From positions 496,001-560,000 of the forward strand of contig NZ_BMRF01000002.1 of NCBI RefSeq assembly GCF_014648495.1: a DNA stretch of 64,000 bases, given 5' to 3'. Both the position numbers and the translations under genes were made by a program. Origin of the DNA: Actinomadura cremea. Lineage in GTDB: Bacteria; Actinomycetota; Actinomycetes; Streptosporangiales; Streptosporangiaceae. The notes below the pieces were generated by a model. The model was not told the origin of the DNA, made no database searches, and worked only from the letters and a program-made list of their open reading frames with translations. Positions 33,743-42,516 of the stretch are shown piece after piece (position 1 is the stretch's first letter; every line of letters begins with the position of its first letter).

Positions 33743-34255
33743 TCAGGCGTCGGCGGGCTCGAACGTCCAGAGCTGGTGGTCGTGGTCGCTCCGCTCGGGG
33801 ACGAGGAAGGCGTGCTCCTCGTCCTCGTGCCAGGTGAGCAGCTGCCCGTCGCTCGCGAGCGAGATCAGGTAGCGGCCGTCGCCCGCGTGGGTCGCGTACC
33901 AGAGGGTCGGCTCCTCCTCGCAGGAGCGCCACGCGACGTTGCGCGGCCACCCCTCGCGCGGGGAGACGCCCAGGCAGTCGTCCGTGGCGGCGCCGCCCGC
34001 GGTGGCCCGGAGGATCTCGATGCCGTCCGACATGAGCCGGAAGCGCCAGACGGTGCCGCAGGCTCCCACCGTGCCCCGCGCGCCGGCCTCGGCCGGCCCG
34101 TTCAGGCACTGGTCGCCGTGGTCGGTCGCGATCCGGTAGTCGCCCGGTGGGTAGGGCTCGGCGGACGCCGCCGGGCCCGTCAGGACGAGCGCGGCCGCGG
34201 CCCCGAGACCGGCGGTCAGGGCGGCGGGCAGGACTGCGGGCATGCGAAAACGCAT
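33743..34255 (-). CDS. Secreted ricin-type/beta-trefoil-like small protein
   Basis: The 170-residue protein has a Sec signal peptide (hydrophobic stretch to about residue 32, ASAEPY as cleavage region). The mature part, with PGDYRIATDHGDQCLN, VWRFRLMSDGIEIL and a closing HQLWTFEPADA, looks like a beta-trefoil with Q-x-W-like ends and four Cys that could form disulphides. The fold suggests a lectin or protease inhibitor. GGAGGTGTCACC before ATG 34255 is a good ribosome site. It is not obviously linked to the catabolic genes. Confidence 0.65.
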   Translation of the reverse strand: MRFRMPAVLPAALTAGLGAAAALVLTGPAASAEPYPPGDYRIATDHGDQCLNGPAEAGARGTVGACGTVWRFRLMSDGIEILRATAGGAATDDCLGVSPREGWPRNVAWRSCEEEPTLWYATHAGDGRYLISLASDGQLLTWHEDEEHAFLVPERSDHDHQLWTFEPADA

Positions 34256-34441
34256 GGTGACACCTCCGGATTAGAACAGATGATCACCATGAATCACACC
34301 GCGCCGCGACCTCGAAGTCAATACTCAACGTGGTCAACCGATTGTGGTACGTAAACGTCTGTGCGGAGGTCGGCCGGTGGCCGGGCAGCCCGCCGCGCGG
34401 CGAGCGGGTGCCGGACGGTGAGGAGGCGTGACGTCGCGCGC

Positions 34442-35239
34442 CTACTTCTTCGCGGACTCCGCCGGGAGCATCCGCTTCATCGCCTCGTGGGCGCCCGCGA
34501 CCTTGTCGGCGCGCGGGAAGCCGCTGCGCTTGCGCGCGGCCTCGTAGTTGCCGCCCGCCACCCAGACCGGCCCGTCGCCGAGGTGCTCGAGGCCCTCGCG
34601 GGCGACGTCGTCCGGATCGGCGACGTTCAGGCCCGGGATGTCCATGTTGAGGCCGGCACGTTCCATCGCGGGCGTGCGGGTGACGCCGAGCACCAGCTCC
34701 AGGACGTCCACGCCGTGCTCGCGCAGCTCCAGCCACAGGCCCTCGGCGAACACCCGCCCGAACGCCTTGACCGCCGAGTACACGCTGATCTGCGCCTGCC
34801 CCATGTACCCGGCGAGCGACCCCACCAGCAGGATGCCGCCCCGCCCGCGCTCCTTCATCGGCGCGGCGAAGTGGCGGGTCAGCGCGAGCTGCGCGGTGAT
34901 GTTGAGGTCGATGACGCCCTGGAAGCGGTCGAGGTCGCCGGTGACGAACTCGTGCCCGTAGCTGTTGGCGCCCGCGTTGAAGACCAGCAGCCCGACCTCG
35001 ATGTCGCCGGTGACCTCCTGGACGGCCTTCAGCGGGTCCGGGGCGACGAGGTCGAGCTCCAGCGTCCGGACCTCCACGCCCTTCGCCCGGACGGACGCGG
35101 CGGTCTCGGCGAGCGGGCCGGGCTTGCGGGCGATCAGCACGAGGTTGACGCCCGCGTCGGCCAGCCGGTGCGCGAACGCCGAGCCCACGCCCTCCGAACC
35201 GCCCGCGATGACGGCCCACGGCCCGTACTTGTCGATCAT
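34442..35239 (-). CDS. Short-chain dehydrogenase/reductase
   Basis: The 265-residue SDR resembles the hydroxysteroid 17-beta/KAR-like branch (YGPWAVIAGGSEGVGSAFA at the start, LLVFNAG, active Ser in LLVGSLAGYMGQ and YSAVKAF with the Y-x3-K pair). A C-terminal tail of about 35 residues is rich in Lys and Arg. It is last in the KshA operon and overlaps the previous SDR gene by 4 bp. It probably acts on a steroid hydroxyl or ketone. Confidence 0.8.
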   Translation of the reverse strand: MIDKYGPWAVIAGGSEGVGSAFAHRLADAGVNLVLIARKPGPLAETAASVRAKGVEVRTLELDLVAPDPLKAVQEVTGDIEVGLLVFNAGANSYGHEFVTGDLDRFQGVIDLNITAQLALTRHFAAPMKERGRGGILLVGSLAGYMGQAQISVYSAVKAFGRVFAEGLWLELREHGVDVLELVLGVTRTPAMERAGLNMDIPGLNVADPDDVAREGLEHLGDGPVWVAGGNYEAARKRSGFPRADKVAGAHEAMKRMLPAESAKK

Positions 35240-36048
35240 CCTTCTCCGTCCAGGTCGGGGGTCCACGCGACCCCGTTGATGTGCGCGCCGCCGTCCGCGA
35301 ACAGGGTGTTGCCGGTCAGGTAGCGGGCGTCCTCGCTCGCGAGGAACAGCGCGACCGGCGCGATGTCGTCCTCGGGGTCGCCGAGCCGGCCCATCGGGTT
35401 GGCGCCGTCGGCGGCGGCCTCGATCTCGGGGTGCTCCGCCACCGTCCGGCGGAACGCGGCGCTCTTGGCGCCGGGGCAGATCGCGTTGACGACGACGCCC
35501 GTCGGCGCCCACTCGCGGGCGGCCGTGCGGGTCAGCGTCCGGAGCGCCTCCTTGGCGGAGTTGTACTCCAGGGTGCCCATGTGCGCGTTGACGCCGTTGA
35601 GCGAGCACATGTTGATCACACGGCCCCAGCCGCGCGCCCTCATGTGCGGGAACGCGGCCTGCATCGCCCACAGCGGCCCGTAATAGCCCATCGCGAAACC
35701 CCGCGCGAGCTGCTCGTCGGTCTTGGTCTCGACCCGGCTCGTCGTGCCCGCGCCCCACGCGTTGTTGACCAGGACGTCCACCGCGCCCCACGTCGCGACG
35801 GCCGTGGCGACCATCGCCTCGACCTGCGCCTTCACGGTGACGTCGGTGTGCGCGAACCGGGCGTCCGCGCCGAACTCCCCGGTCAGCTCCCGGGCGACCC
35901 GCGCACCGGCGTCCGCGTCCAGCTCGGCGACCAGGACGCGGGCGCCCTCGGCGGCGAACCGCCGCGCGACGCCCCGCCCGATGCCGTCCCCGGCGCCCGT
36001 CACGACCGCGACGCGGCCCGCCAGGCGGCCCCGTGCCGCGTCAGTCAT
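35236..36048 (-). CDS. Short-chain dehydrogenase/reductase
   Basis: The 270-residue classical SDR has TGAGDGIGRGVARRFAAEG, VLVNNAWG, active Ser in INMCSLNGVNAH and the pair in YNSAKEAL. The N-terminus overlaps the end of the small Cys-protein gene by 8 bp, so translation is coupled within the KshA operon. The substrate is unknown; ring hydroxyl oxidation is most likely. Confidence 0.82.
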   Translation of the reverse strand: MTDAARGRLAGRVAVVTGAGDGIGRGVARRFAAEGARVLVAELDADAGARVARELTGEFGADARFAHTDVTVKAQVEAMVATAVATWGAVDVLVNNAWGAGTTSRVETKTDEQLARGFAMGYYGPLWAMQAAFPHMRARGWGRVINMCSLNGVNAHMGTLEYNSAKEALRTLTRTAAREWAPTGVVVNAICPGAKSAAFRRTVAEHPEIEAAADGANPMGRLGDPEDDIAPVALFLASEDARYLTGNTLFADGGAHINGVAWTPDLDGEG

Positions 36049-36283
36049 CGAGAACTTCGATCTTCCCGTTGAGGGCCGCCTCCTGGATCGCCGAACGCAG
36101 CGCCGGGCACGTCCCGTGCTCGTCCTCGTCGATGCCCGTGCACGCGGCCCGCGCCTCGGCCGTCCACTGGATGCTGGTCTGCTCCCAGCTCGACTTGCGC
36201 GCCAGCACCTCGGCGGCGCAGCGGCGGCAGCGGACGGGACGCATCGGCGTCCCGTCCAGCCGCTCGTCGGAACGGATCGTCAC
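36041..36283 (-). CDS. Small Cys-containing protein of the KshA operon
   Basis: This 80-residue ORF starts at GTG 36283, overlapping the KshA stop by GTGA, and ends inside the next SDR gene. It contains a C-x2-C pair (RCRRCAAEV) and two more Cys (ARAACTGID, HGTCPALRS), a layout that could hold zinc or an Fe-S cluster. A Trp pair in SSWEQTSIQW lies between them. The tight overlaps on both sides argue that it is real. It may be an electron carrier or accessory factor of the Rieske oxygenase, but I know no confirmed function. Confidence 0.7.
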   Translation of the reverse strand: MTIRSDERLDGTPMRPVRCRRCAAEVLARKSSWEQTSIQWTAEARAACTGIDEDEHGTCPALRSAIQEAALNGKIEVLDD

Positions 36284-37440
36284 GCGGTGGCCTCCGCGGC
36301 GTCCAGGCGGGCGAGGTTCTCCTCGACCTCCTTCTTCCACGACTCGACCGGGCGGGTGGTGTCGATCTCGTACTCGAACCGGTCGTCCATCTCGGGCGTG
36401 ACGTCGGCGGCGTCCACGTAGAACTGCTCGTACCAGCGGCGCAGCTGGTAGACCGGGCCGTCCTCCTCGCACAGCAGCGGGTTGTCGATGCGGGTCTTGT
36501 TCTTCCAGATCTCGACGTCCTGCTGGAAGCCCGTCAGGATGAAGGACGAGAGCTTCTCCGCGGTCGCCTCGGCGGCGGCGGCCGGCAGCTTGTCGCTGTG
36601 CTGCACGATGATCCCCGAGTGGAGCGAGAACGAGTTCTCGTCGATCGGGTAGTGGCAGTTGATCAGGATGGACGTCAGGTCGTAGCCCTCGTAGTGGTAC
36701 GTCAGTTCGTCGATCATGAACGAGGGGCCGTGATAGGTGGCGACCGAGGTGTTGCCGAGCATCCGCGGCCCGCCGCCCCCGCTGCTCCCCTCGCGCTGCC
36801 GGCGGGAGTCCTCCCGGGTCACGCCCTTCATGATCTGCGTCGCCGTCGTGCCCTCGAAGACGTTCTTGAAGTACGTCGGGAACGACTGGTGGATGTAGAA
36901 GAAGTGCGCCATGTCGACGACGTTGTCGATGACCTCGCGCGCGTTCGTGTGGACGACCTGCTCCGTCCAGCGCCAGTCGGTCCAGTCGTCGCGGGTGGCG
37001 CCCTCGATGAGGGGGATCGTCACGTCCTCCGGAGGCTGCTTGCCCTCCGGGTCGTTCCAGACGAACAGGAGTTGGTTCTTCTCCATGGTCGGCCAGGCGG
37101 CCGTGCGCGCGCGCAGCGGCACCCGACGGGAGTACGGGATGCCCTTGCAGCGGCCGTCGCCGCCCCAGCGCCAGTCATGGAACGGGCACGCGATCGCGTT
37201 GCCCTTGACGGTGCCCTGGGAGAGGTCGCCGCCCATGTGCCGGCAGTAGCCGTCCAGCACGTTGATCTTGCCGTCCTCGCCCATGAACACCACGAGCTTC
37301 TGGCCGAACCCGTTGATCGTGTGCGGCTTGCCGTCCTTGAACTTCTCGGCGAGGCCCAGGCAGTGCCATCCTCGGGCGAACCGGCTGGAAATCGCCTCGG
37401 CCTCGATGCGGCGGATCGCGTCCGACTCGGCAGCGGTCAC
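36280..37440 (-). CDS. kshA: KshA-like Rieske oxygenase (3-ketosteroid 9-alpha-hydroxylase)
   Basis: The 386-residue protein has a Rieske 2Fe-2S site (C66-x-H68 in CRHMGG and C85-x2-H88 in CPFHDW) and a mononuclear iron site with H179 and H184 in DMAHFFYIH and the bridging-type Asp at 176. Length and motifs match KshA. The enzyme hydroxylates C9 of 3-ketosteroids and, with KstD, opens ring B. It is first in an operon with the small Cys protein and two SDRs. Its promoter has palindrome site 5 and a TAGCGT -10 box. The reductase is presumably KshB at 12477. Confidence 0.85.
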   Translation of the reverse strand: MTAAESDAIRRIEAEAISSRFARGWHCLGLAEKFKDGKPHTINGFGQKLVVFMGEDGKINVLDGYCRHMGGDLSQGTVKGNAIACPFHDWRWGGDGRCKGIPYSRRVPLRARTAAWPTMEKNQLLFVWNDPEGKQPPEDVTIPLIEGATRDDWTDWRWTEQVVHTNAREVIDNVVDMAHFFYIHQSFPTYFKNVFEGTTATQIMKGVTREDSRRQREGSSGGGGPRMLGNTSVATYHGPSFMIDELTYHYEGYDLTSILINCHYPIDENSFSLHSGIIVQHSDKLPAAAAEATAEKLSSFILTGFQQDVEIWKNKTRIDNPLLCEEDGPVYQLRRWYEQFYVDAADVTPEMDDRFEYEIDTTRPVESWKKEVEENLARLDAAEATA

Positions 37441-37512
37441 GGTGGATCATCCCTTCGGCTATGGACGAGATGTTCCGACGCTATGTCGCAGGTCACGCCG
37501 TCCGGGGGCCGG

Positions 37513-37527
37513 TCCCGCTGGCCGGGA
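37513..37527. promoter_or_regulatory. 15-bp palindrome, site 5 (kshA and second hsaA-like promoters)
   Basis: TCCCGCTGGCCGGGA, 12 of 14 fixed positions. On the minus strand TAGCGT (37483-37478) follows after 29 bp; on the plus strand TCTGCT (37558-37563) follows after 30 bp. Confidence 0.72.
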
Positions 37528-37597
37528 CGCCTCCGCCCGCCCCTCCGGCCCCCGTGGTCTGCTGCACGAACCGGACGAGGAGGACAGGAGCGGGCAG

Positions 37598-38764
37598 ATG
37601 AGCAGTGAGGTCCTGGACACCGTGCGCGGGCTGCTGCCGGGCATCGCCGAGCGGGCCCGGACCGTGGACGACAAGGGCCGCATCCCCGCCGAGACCATCC
37701 GCGGGCTCATCGACGCGGGCGTGTTCCGGATGCTGCAGCCCGCCAGGCACGGCGGCGCCGAGGCCGATCCCGTCGACTTCTACACCGCCGTCCGCGAGAT
37801 CTCCGGCGCGTGCGGCTCCACCGGCTGGGTGACGGCCGTGCTCGGCGTCCACTCCTGGCACCTCGGCCTGTTCCCCGACGCCGCGCAGCGCGAGGTGTGG
37901 GACGCCGGGGCGGACACGCTCATCGCCTCCTCCTACGCCCCGATCGGGCGGCTCACCCCGGTCGAGGGCGGCTTCGAGCTCTCCGGCCGGTGGGCGTTCT
38001 CCTCCGGCTGCGAGTTCGCGTCCTGGGTGCTGCTCGGCGGGCTGGTCGTCGGCGCGGAGGGCCGTCCGGTCGACTTCATGACCGTCCTGCTGCCGCGCGC
38101 GGACTACGGGATCCGCGAGGTCTGGGACTCGATGGGCCTGCGCGGCACCGCCAGCGACGACATCGTCGTCGAGCGCGCGTTCGTCCCGGCGCACCGCGCG
38201 ATGCGCAACTACGACCAGGCGCGGCTGCGCTCTCCCGGGCGCAAGGTCAACACCGGGCCGCTGTACCGGCTCCCGTTCGGGACGATCTTCACCACGACCG
38301 TCTCCTCCAGCGTGATCGGGATGGCCGCGGGCTGCTACCGCTCCTACGTGGCGCAGATGCGCGACCGGATCCGGCTGAGCCTCGGCGGCGGACGGTTCGT
38401 CGAGGACGAGTTCGCGCAGGTCGCCGTGGCCCGCGCCGCCTCCGAGATCGACGCGGCCGTCCTGCAGACCGAACGCAACATGCGGGACGTGCACGCCCAC
38501 GCGGTGCGCGGCGAGGAGATCCCGATGGAGCTGCGGCTGCGCGCCCGCCGCGACCAGGTGCGCGGCACCGAGCGCGCCATCGAGGCCATCGACATCCTGT
38601 TCCGGACGGCCGGCGGGAACTCGCTGCGCCGCGGCCACGTGATCGAGCGCGCCTGGCGGGACGCCCACGCGGGCAGCGTCCACGTCGCCAACGACGTCGA
38701 GCGGGCGCTGTCCATGTACGGCCGCGGCGAGTTCGGCCTCGCCGTCGAGGACAACCTCGTCTGA
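37598..38764 (+). CDS. HsaA-like monooxygenase paralogue
   Basis: The 388-residue protein has the same acyl-CoA dehydrogenase-type layout as the HsaA-like enzyme at 13559: FRMLQPARHGGAEADPVDF, CGSTGWVTAVLGVHSWHL, SGRWAFSSGCEFASW and a C-terminal HVIERAWRDAHAGSVHV. Sequence identity by eye is only moderate, so the substrates probably differ. It stands alone, divergent from KshA and sharing its palindrome. GGAGCGGGC precedes ATG 37598. Confidence 0.8.
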   Translation: MSSEVLDTVRGLLPGIAERARTVDDKGRIPAETIRGLIDAGVFRMLQPARHGGAEADPVDFYTAVREISGACGSTGWVTAVLGVHSWHLGLFPDAAQREVWDAGADTLIASSYAPIGRLTPVEGGFELSGRWAFSSGCEFASWVLLGGLVVGAEGRPVDFMTVLLPRADYGIREVWDSMGLRGTASDDIVVERAFVPAHRAMRNYDQARLRSPGRKVNTGPLYRLPFGTIFTTTVSSSVIGMAAGCYRSYVAQMRDRIRLSLGGGRFVEDEFAQVAVARAASEIDAAVLQTERNMRDVHAHAVRGEEIPMELRLRARRDQVRGTERAIEAIDILFRTAGGNSLRRGHVIERAWRDAHAGSVHVANDVERALSMYGRGEFGLAVEDNLV

Positions 38765-38830
38765 CCCGCCGCCGACCCCGCCGCACGGCCGAGCATGGTT
38801 GACCGCCCGGTGGGCGGGTAGCGCGCGCGA

Positions 38831-39712
38831 GTGATCTTCGAAGGTTTCGCGCTCGAACGGGTCGATGTCGGCGAGGTCGAACTGCGGGTCCGGCACGGCG
38901 GTTCCGGCCCCCCGTTGCTGCTGCTGCACGGCCACCCCCGCACGCACGCGACCTGGCACAAGGTGGCGCCGCTGCTGGCCGACCGGTTCACGGTGGTGTG
39001 CCCGGACCTGCGCGGTTACGGGGGCTCGGGCAAACCGCCGACCGACACCGACCACACGCCGTACTCCAAACGCGCGATGGCCCGGGACGCCGTGGCGCTG
39101 ATGCGCGCGCTCGGGCATCCGGCCTTCGCGGTGGCGGGTCACGACCGCGGTGCGCTGGTGGCGTTCCGGACCGCGATGGACCATCCCCGGGCGGTCACCG
39201 CGCTGCTGGCGATGGACGGGCTGCCGGTCGTGGAGCACCTGGAACGCTGCGATGCCCGCCTCGCCGCGGCCTGGTGGCACTGGTGGTTCTTCGGCCAGAC
39301 CGCCAAGCCCGCCGAACGGATCATCAACGCAGACCCCGACGCCTGGTACGCCACGTCCGGTGAGCACATGGCTCCCGAAGCATGGGCCGACTTCCAGGAC
39401 GCGATCCACGACCCGGCGACCGTGCACGGGATGCTGGAGGACTACCGGGCGGGCCTGGGCGTCGACCGTCGGCATGACGAGGCCGACCGCGCCGCCGGCC
39501 GCCGCGTGCCGTGCCCGACGCTCGTCCTGTGGTCGAGTGCGGACGACCTGGAGGACCTGTACGGCGATCCGGTGGAGATCTGGCGCGCCTGGGCGGACGA
39601 CGTCCGCGGGCATCCCGTCGACTCGGGGCATCACATGGCCGAGGAGGCACCGGACGAGGTGGCCGCCGCGATCACCGCTTTCCTCGGCCACCGCGCCACC
39701 CCACGATGTTAG
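38831..39712 (+). CDS. Alpha/beta hydrolase, haloacetate dehalogenase/epoxide hydrolase-like
   Basis: The 293-residue hydrolase has HGHPRTHATWHKV after the first strand and an Asp nucleophile in GHDRGALVAF, the pattern of fluoroacetate dehalogenases and epoxide hydrolases. The C-terminal His lies in SGHHMAEEAP. The WWHWWFF segment is typical of the dehalogenase branch. The GTG start at 38831 has no clear ribosome site. No palindrome was seen upstream, so it may not belong to the regulon. Confidence 0.78.
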   Translation: MIFEGFALERVDVGEVELRVRHGGSGPPLLLLHGHPRTHATWHKVAPLLADRFTVVCPDLRGYGGSGKPPTDTDHTPYSKRAMARDAVALMRALGHPAFAVAGHDRGALVAFRTAMDHPRAVTALLAMDGLPVVEHLERCDARLAAAWWHWWFFGQTAKPAERIINADPDAWYATSGEHMAPEAWADFQDAIHDPATVHGMLEDYRAGLGVDRRHDEADRAAGRRVPCPTLVLWSSADDLEDLYGDPVEIWRAWADDVRGHPVDSGHHMAEEAPDEVAAAITAFLGHRATPRC

Positions 39713-39793
39713 GTCGGTCACCGCACCGGCATGTTCGCCCTTGCCGCGGGTAAAGCGTCGCCAGATGTTGGCAACGTTGAAAGGGGCGAAATC

Positions 39794-40036
39794 ATGGCCA
39801 TCGTCGCAATCGTGGCCGTCTGTGCGGTTCTGCTGGTTCTGGCGTTTCTGCTGCCGAGGCTTTCGCGGCATCCGCAGCGGGGCACCCAGCGGGCCCTCGG
39901 GGCGGGGTCCCGGGCCGGTTCCTCGGCGCCGGGCCCGCTCGGGCGCCTGCTGAGCAAGCCGTTCCGGTCCTCCTCGCGGGCCGTCGGGCGCAGCGGGTCC
40001 GCGGGGCGCCGCGCCCGTTTCCGTTCCCCGTTCTGA
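39794..40036 (+). CDS. Small single-pass membrane protein
   Basis: The 80-residue protein has one N-terminal membrane span (MAIVAIVAVCAVLLVLAFLL) and then a basic, Arg/Ser/Gly-rich tail, similar to the DUF6411-type short proteins of actinobacteria. ATG 39794 follows GGGGCG and is preferred over the in-frame ATG 39731. It lies 29 bp before the phospholipase D gene and may be co-transcribed. Its function is unknown. Confidence 0.65.
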   Translation: MAIVAIVAVCAVLLVLAFLLPRLSRHPQRGTQRALGAGSRAGSSAPGPLGRLLSKPFRSSSRAVGRSGSAGRRARFRSPF

Positions 40037-40065
40037 CCGCCGACTCCGACCATACGGGAGGTCGC

Positions 40066-41271
40066 ATGACGTTGCTCACCCCCGACCCGGCCGCGCAGGC
40101 CGGGGCCGGTGAAGCCGCCGCGGAGGCGACGCGGCTGCGCCGGCGCCTGGAACGGCTCCTCGGCGTCGCCGCGACCGAGGGCAACACGCTGGAGCCGCTG
40201 CGCAACGGCGACGAGATCTTCCCGGCGATGCTGGACGGCATCCGCGCCGCCGAGCACACCATCGACATGATGACCTACGTGTACTGGCGGGGCGACGTCG
40301 CCCGCGCGTTCGCCCGGGCGCTGGCCGAACGGGCCCGCGCCGGCGTCCGGGTGCGGCTGCTGCTGGACGGCTTCGGCAGCCACCCGATCGAGCGGGAACT
40401 GCTGGACGACATGGACGCGGCGGGCGTCACCGTGGCCTGGTTCCGCAAGCCGCTCTACCTGTCCCCGTTCAAGCAGAACCACCGCTGCCACCGCAAGGTG
40501 CTGATCGTCGACGAGCACACCGCCTACACCGGCGGCGTGGGCATCGCCGACGAGTGGAAGGGCGACGCCCGCACCAGCGACGAGTGGCGCGACACCCACG
40601 TGCGGGTGCGCGGCCCCGCGGTGGACGGCATCGCCGCCGGGTTCGCGCAGAACTGGGCCGAGTGCCACGCCGACCTCTTCGACGAGCGCGACCGCTTCGT
40701 CCCCCAGGACGAGTGCGGCGACGCCGTCGTCCAGGTGGTGCGGGGCTCGGCCAGCATGGGCTGGCAGGACATGCAGACCCTGCTCCGGGTCGTCCTGGAA
40801 TCGGCGCAGCGCCGTGTACGGCTGTCCACGGCCTACTTCGCGCCGGACGCCTACTTCACCGACCTGCTGTGCCGTACCGCCCGCCGCGGCGTCGAGGTCC
40901 AGGTCCTGCTTCCGGGCCCGCACGCCGACAAACGCGTCAGCAGGCTCGCCGGCCAGCGCCACTACGCCGAACTGCTGGACGCCGGAGTCCAGATCTGGCA
41001 GTACCTGCCCACGATGCTGCACACCAAGATCGTCACGATGGACGGCATCGCGGCGCTGATCGGCTCCACCAACTTCAACCGGCGGTCCCTCGACCACGAC
41101 GAGGAGATCATGCTCGCCGTCATCGACGCCGCCGTGTCCGCCCGCCTCGACGACCACTTCGTCCAGGACCTCGCGGTCAGCGAACCCATCGACCCGGCGC
41201 GGTGGCACCGCCGCCCCGTCCTGCAACGCGCGAAGGAGGCGTCGATCCTCCCCATCCGCCGCTTCCTGTGA
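40066..41271 (+). CDS. Phospholipase D-family protein, cardiolipin synthase-like
   Basis: The 401-residue protein has two HKD motifs: H-x-K-x4-D in HRKVLIVDEHT (about residues 143-153) and in HTKIVTMDG (about 319-327) with the following GSTNFNRRS. No membrane span is visible before the first domain, which suggests a peripheral enzyme. Cardiolipin synthase is the best guess; other phosphatidyltransferases or nucleases of the family are possible. The gene ends in a very strong palindromic terminator. Confidence 0.85.
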   Translation: MTLLTPDPAAQAGAGEAAAEATRLRRRLERLLGVAATEGNTLEPLRNGDEIFPAMLDGIRAAEHTIDMMTYVYWRGDVARAFARALAERARAGVRVRLLLDGFGSHPIERELLDDMDAAGVTVAWFRKPLYLSPFKQNHRCHRKVLIVDEHTAYTGGVGIADEWKGDARTSDEWRDTHVRVRGPAVDGIAAGFAQNWAECHADLFDERDRFVPQDECGDAVVQVVRGSASMGWQDMQTLLRVVLESAQRRVRLSTAYFAPDAYFTDLLCRTARRGVEVQVLLPGPHADKRVSRLAGQRHYAELLDAGVQIWQYLPTMLHTKIVTMDGIAALIGSTNFNRRSLDHDEEIMLAVIDAAVSARLDDHFVQDLAVSEPIDPARWHRRPVLQRAKEASILPIRRFL

Positions 41272-41272
41272 C

Positions 41273-41310
41273 GGCCGGTGCCCGCCGCTCGCGAGCGGCG
41301 GGCACCGGCC
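41273..41310. terminator. 38-bp perfect palindrome, bidirectional terminator
   Basis: A perfect self-complementary stretch (19 bp per arm, centre CTCGCGAG at 41288-41295) lies between the convergent phospholipase D and lipase genes, directly after the stop codon of the former. Confidence 0.75.
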
Positions 41311-41340
41311 GGCCGGCCGGGTCCGGCTCCGGGCGAGGGC

Positions 41341-42516
41341 TCAGCAGCCGGACGGCGGGGTGCCGCCCTTCCGCAGGTCCTCGACGTACCGCAGGCCGTC
41401 GGCGAACGACGCGTCGAGCAGCTCGCGGTGGTCGGCGCCCTCGTACTCCCGGTACGCGATCGTGCCGTAGCGCTTGCAGAGGTCGTCCATCAGCAGCTTC
41501 GTCGCGTCCGGCGTGACCATCGTGTCCGCGGTGCCCTGCAGGACGAGCGTCGGCACGCGCAGCTCCAGACCCGTGGGCTCCTGCGAGCGCAGGTACTCGA
41601 CGAACGGCTCCAGATCGGCGTCCGGCCTGAACACCTTCGTCGGGTCGAAGCCCTCGGCCATCCGCCGGAGCCCGTAGGTGCAGGCGGACGTCCGTGCGGC
41701 CTCCAGCATCGGGAGCGCCTCGTCGGTCAGCAGGTCCTCGGGGACGATCGAGGGGTCGGCGGCCTCGGCGCCGGTGAGCAGCACGAACAGGAACGGCATC
41801 GCCGCGTCGGCGCCCGGGTACCCGGCCCGGACGTACTCGGGGGTGGCGCTGGTCTGCGAACCGGGGGCGAGCGCGAGCGCGCCCCGCAGGCGCACGTCGC
41901 GGGGCGTCTGCCGGGCGGCGGCGGAGAACACCGCCGCGTGCCCGCCCTGGCTGTGCCCGGCGACGTACCAGTTCCGGCCGATGCGGCGGTCGAGGCCGCG
42001 GGCGGCGCGGACGATGTCCACGACGGCGTTCGCCTCGCTGCGCCCGTGCATGTACGGGTGGCCGCCCGGGGTGCCGAGCCCCTCGTAGTCCGTCTGCACG
42101 ACCGCGTACCCCTGCGCGACCCACCGGTCGAGGTACCGCTCGGTGATCGACAGGTAGTCGTGCGCGGGGCCGTCGGCGGTGTCGGCCGAGGGGGCGCAGA
42201 CGTCGGCGGTGCCGGTCGTGCCGTGGGCCCAGCTGAGCACCGGCCAGCCGCCGCGCGGCGGCGTCCCCTCGGGAATCGCGACGGTCCCGGTCACGGTGAT
42301 CTTCCGGCCGTTCGCGCCCTCCGACGTGTAGGCGATCGTCCGGTTGGCGGCCGCGCTCGGCAGCGCCGCCGTGCCCGCCACCGGACCGGCGCCCAGCAGC
42401 CTGCCGCGCTGCCCCGGCGGGACGTCCGCCTGCGCGGGCACGGCGGCCCCGAAGGTCGCGGCGCCCACGACGGCGGCGGCGGCGAGCCCGGCGGCTCGCG
42501 TCCTGATCGACTTCAT
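41341..42516 (-). CDS. Secreted lipase/esterase (alpha/beta hydrolase)
   Basis: The 391-residue protein has a Sec signal (MKSIRTRAAGLAAAAVVGAATFG... to ADV) and an alpha/beta hydrolase body with the nucleophile elbow GHSQGGHAAVF (about residues 199-209), a GTADTMV acid region and a late DHRELL His. It resembles secretory lipases of actinomycetes. It shares ATGA with the KstD-like gene upstream (42513), so it is part of that operon and probably of the palindrome regulon. Hydrolysis of sterol or bile esters outside the cell would fit (inference). Confidence 0.8.
   Translation of the reverse strand: MKSIRTRAAGLAAAAVVGAATFGAAVPAQADVPPGQRGRLLGAGPVAGTAALPSAAANRTIAYTSEGANGRKITVTGTVAIPEGTPPRGGWPVLSWAHGTTGTADVCAPSADTADGPAHDYLSITERYLDRWVAQGYAVVQTDYEGLGTPGGHPYMHGRSEANAVVDIVRAARGLDRRIGRNWYVAGHSQGGHAAVFSAAARQTPRDVRLRGALALAPGSQTSATPEYVRAGYPGADAAMPFLFVLLTGAEAADPSIVPEDLLTDEALPMLEAARTSACTYGLRRMAEGFDPTKVFRPDADLEPFVEYLRSQEPTGLELRVPTLVLQGTADTMVTPDATKLLMDDLCKRYGTIAYREYEGADHRELLDASFADGLRYVEDLRKGGTPPSGC

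Noticed and set aside
38800-38822. CGCCCGGTGGGCGGG near the dehalogenase-like gene as another regulatory palindrome.
   Set aside because: The core differs from TCCCGCTNAGCGGGA and no -10-like box sits at 30 bp. The gene is also not obviously part of the steroid pathway.
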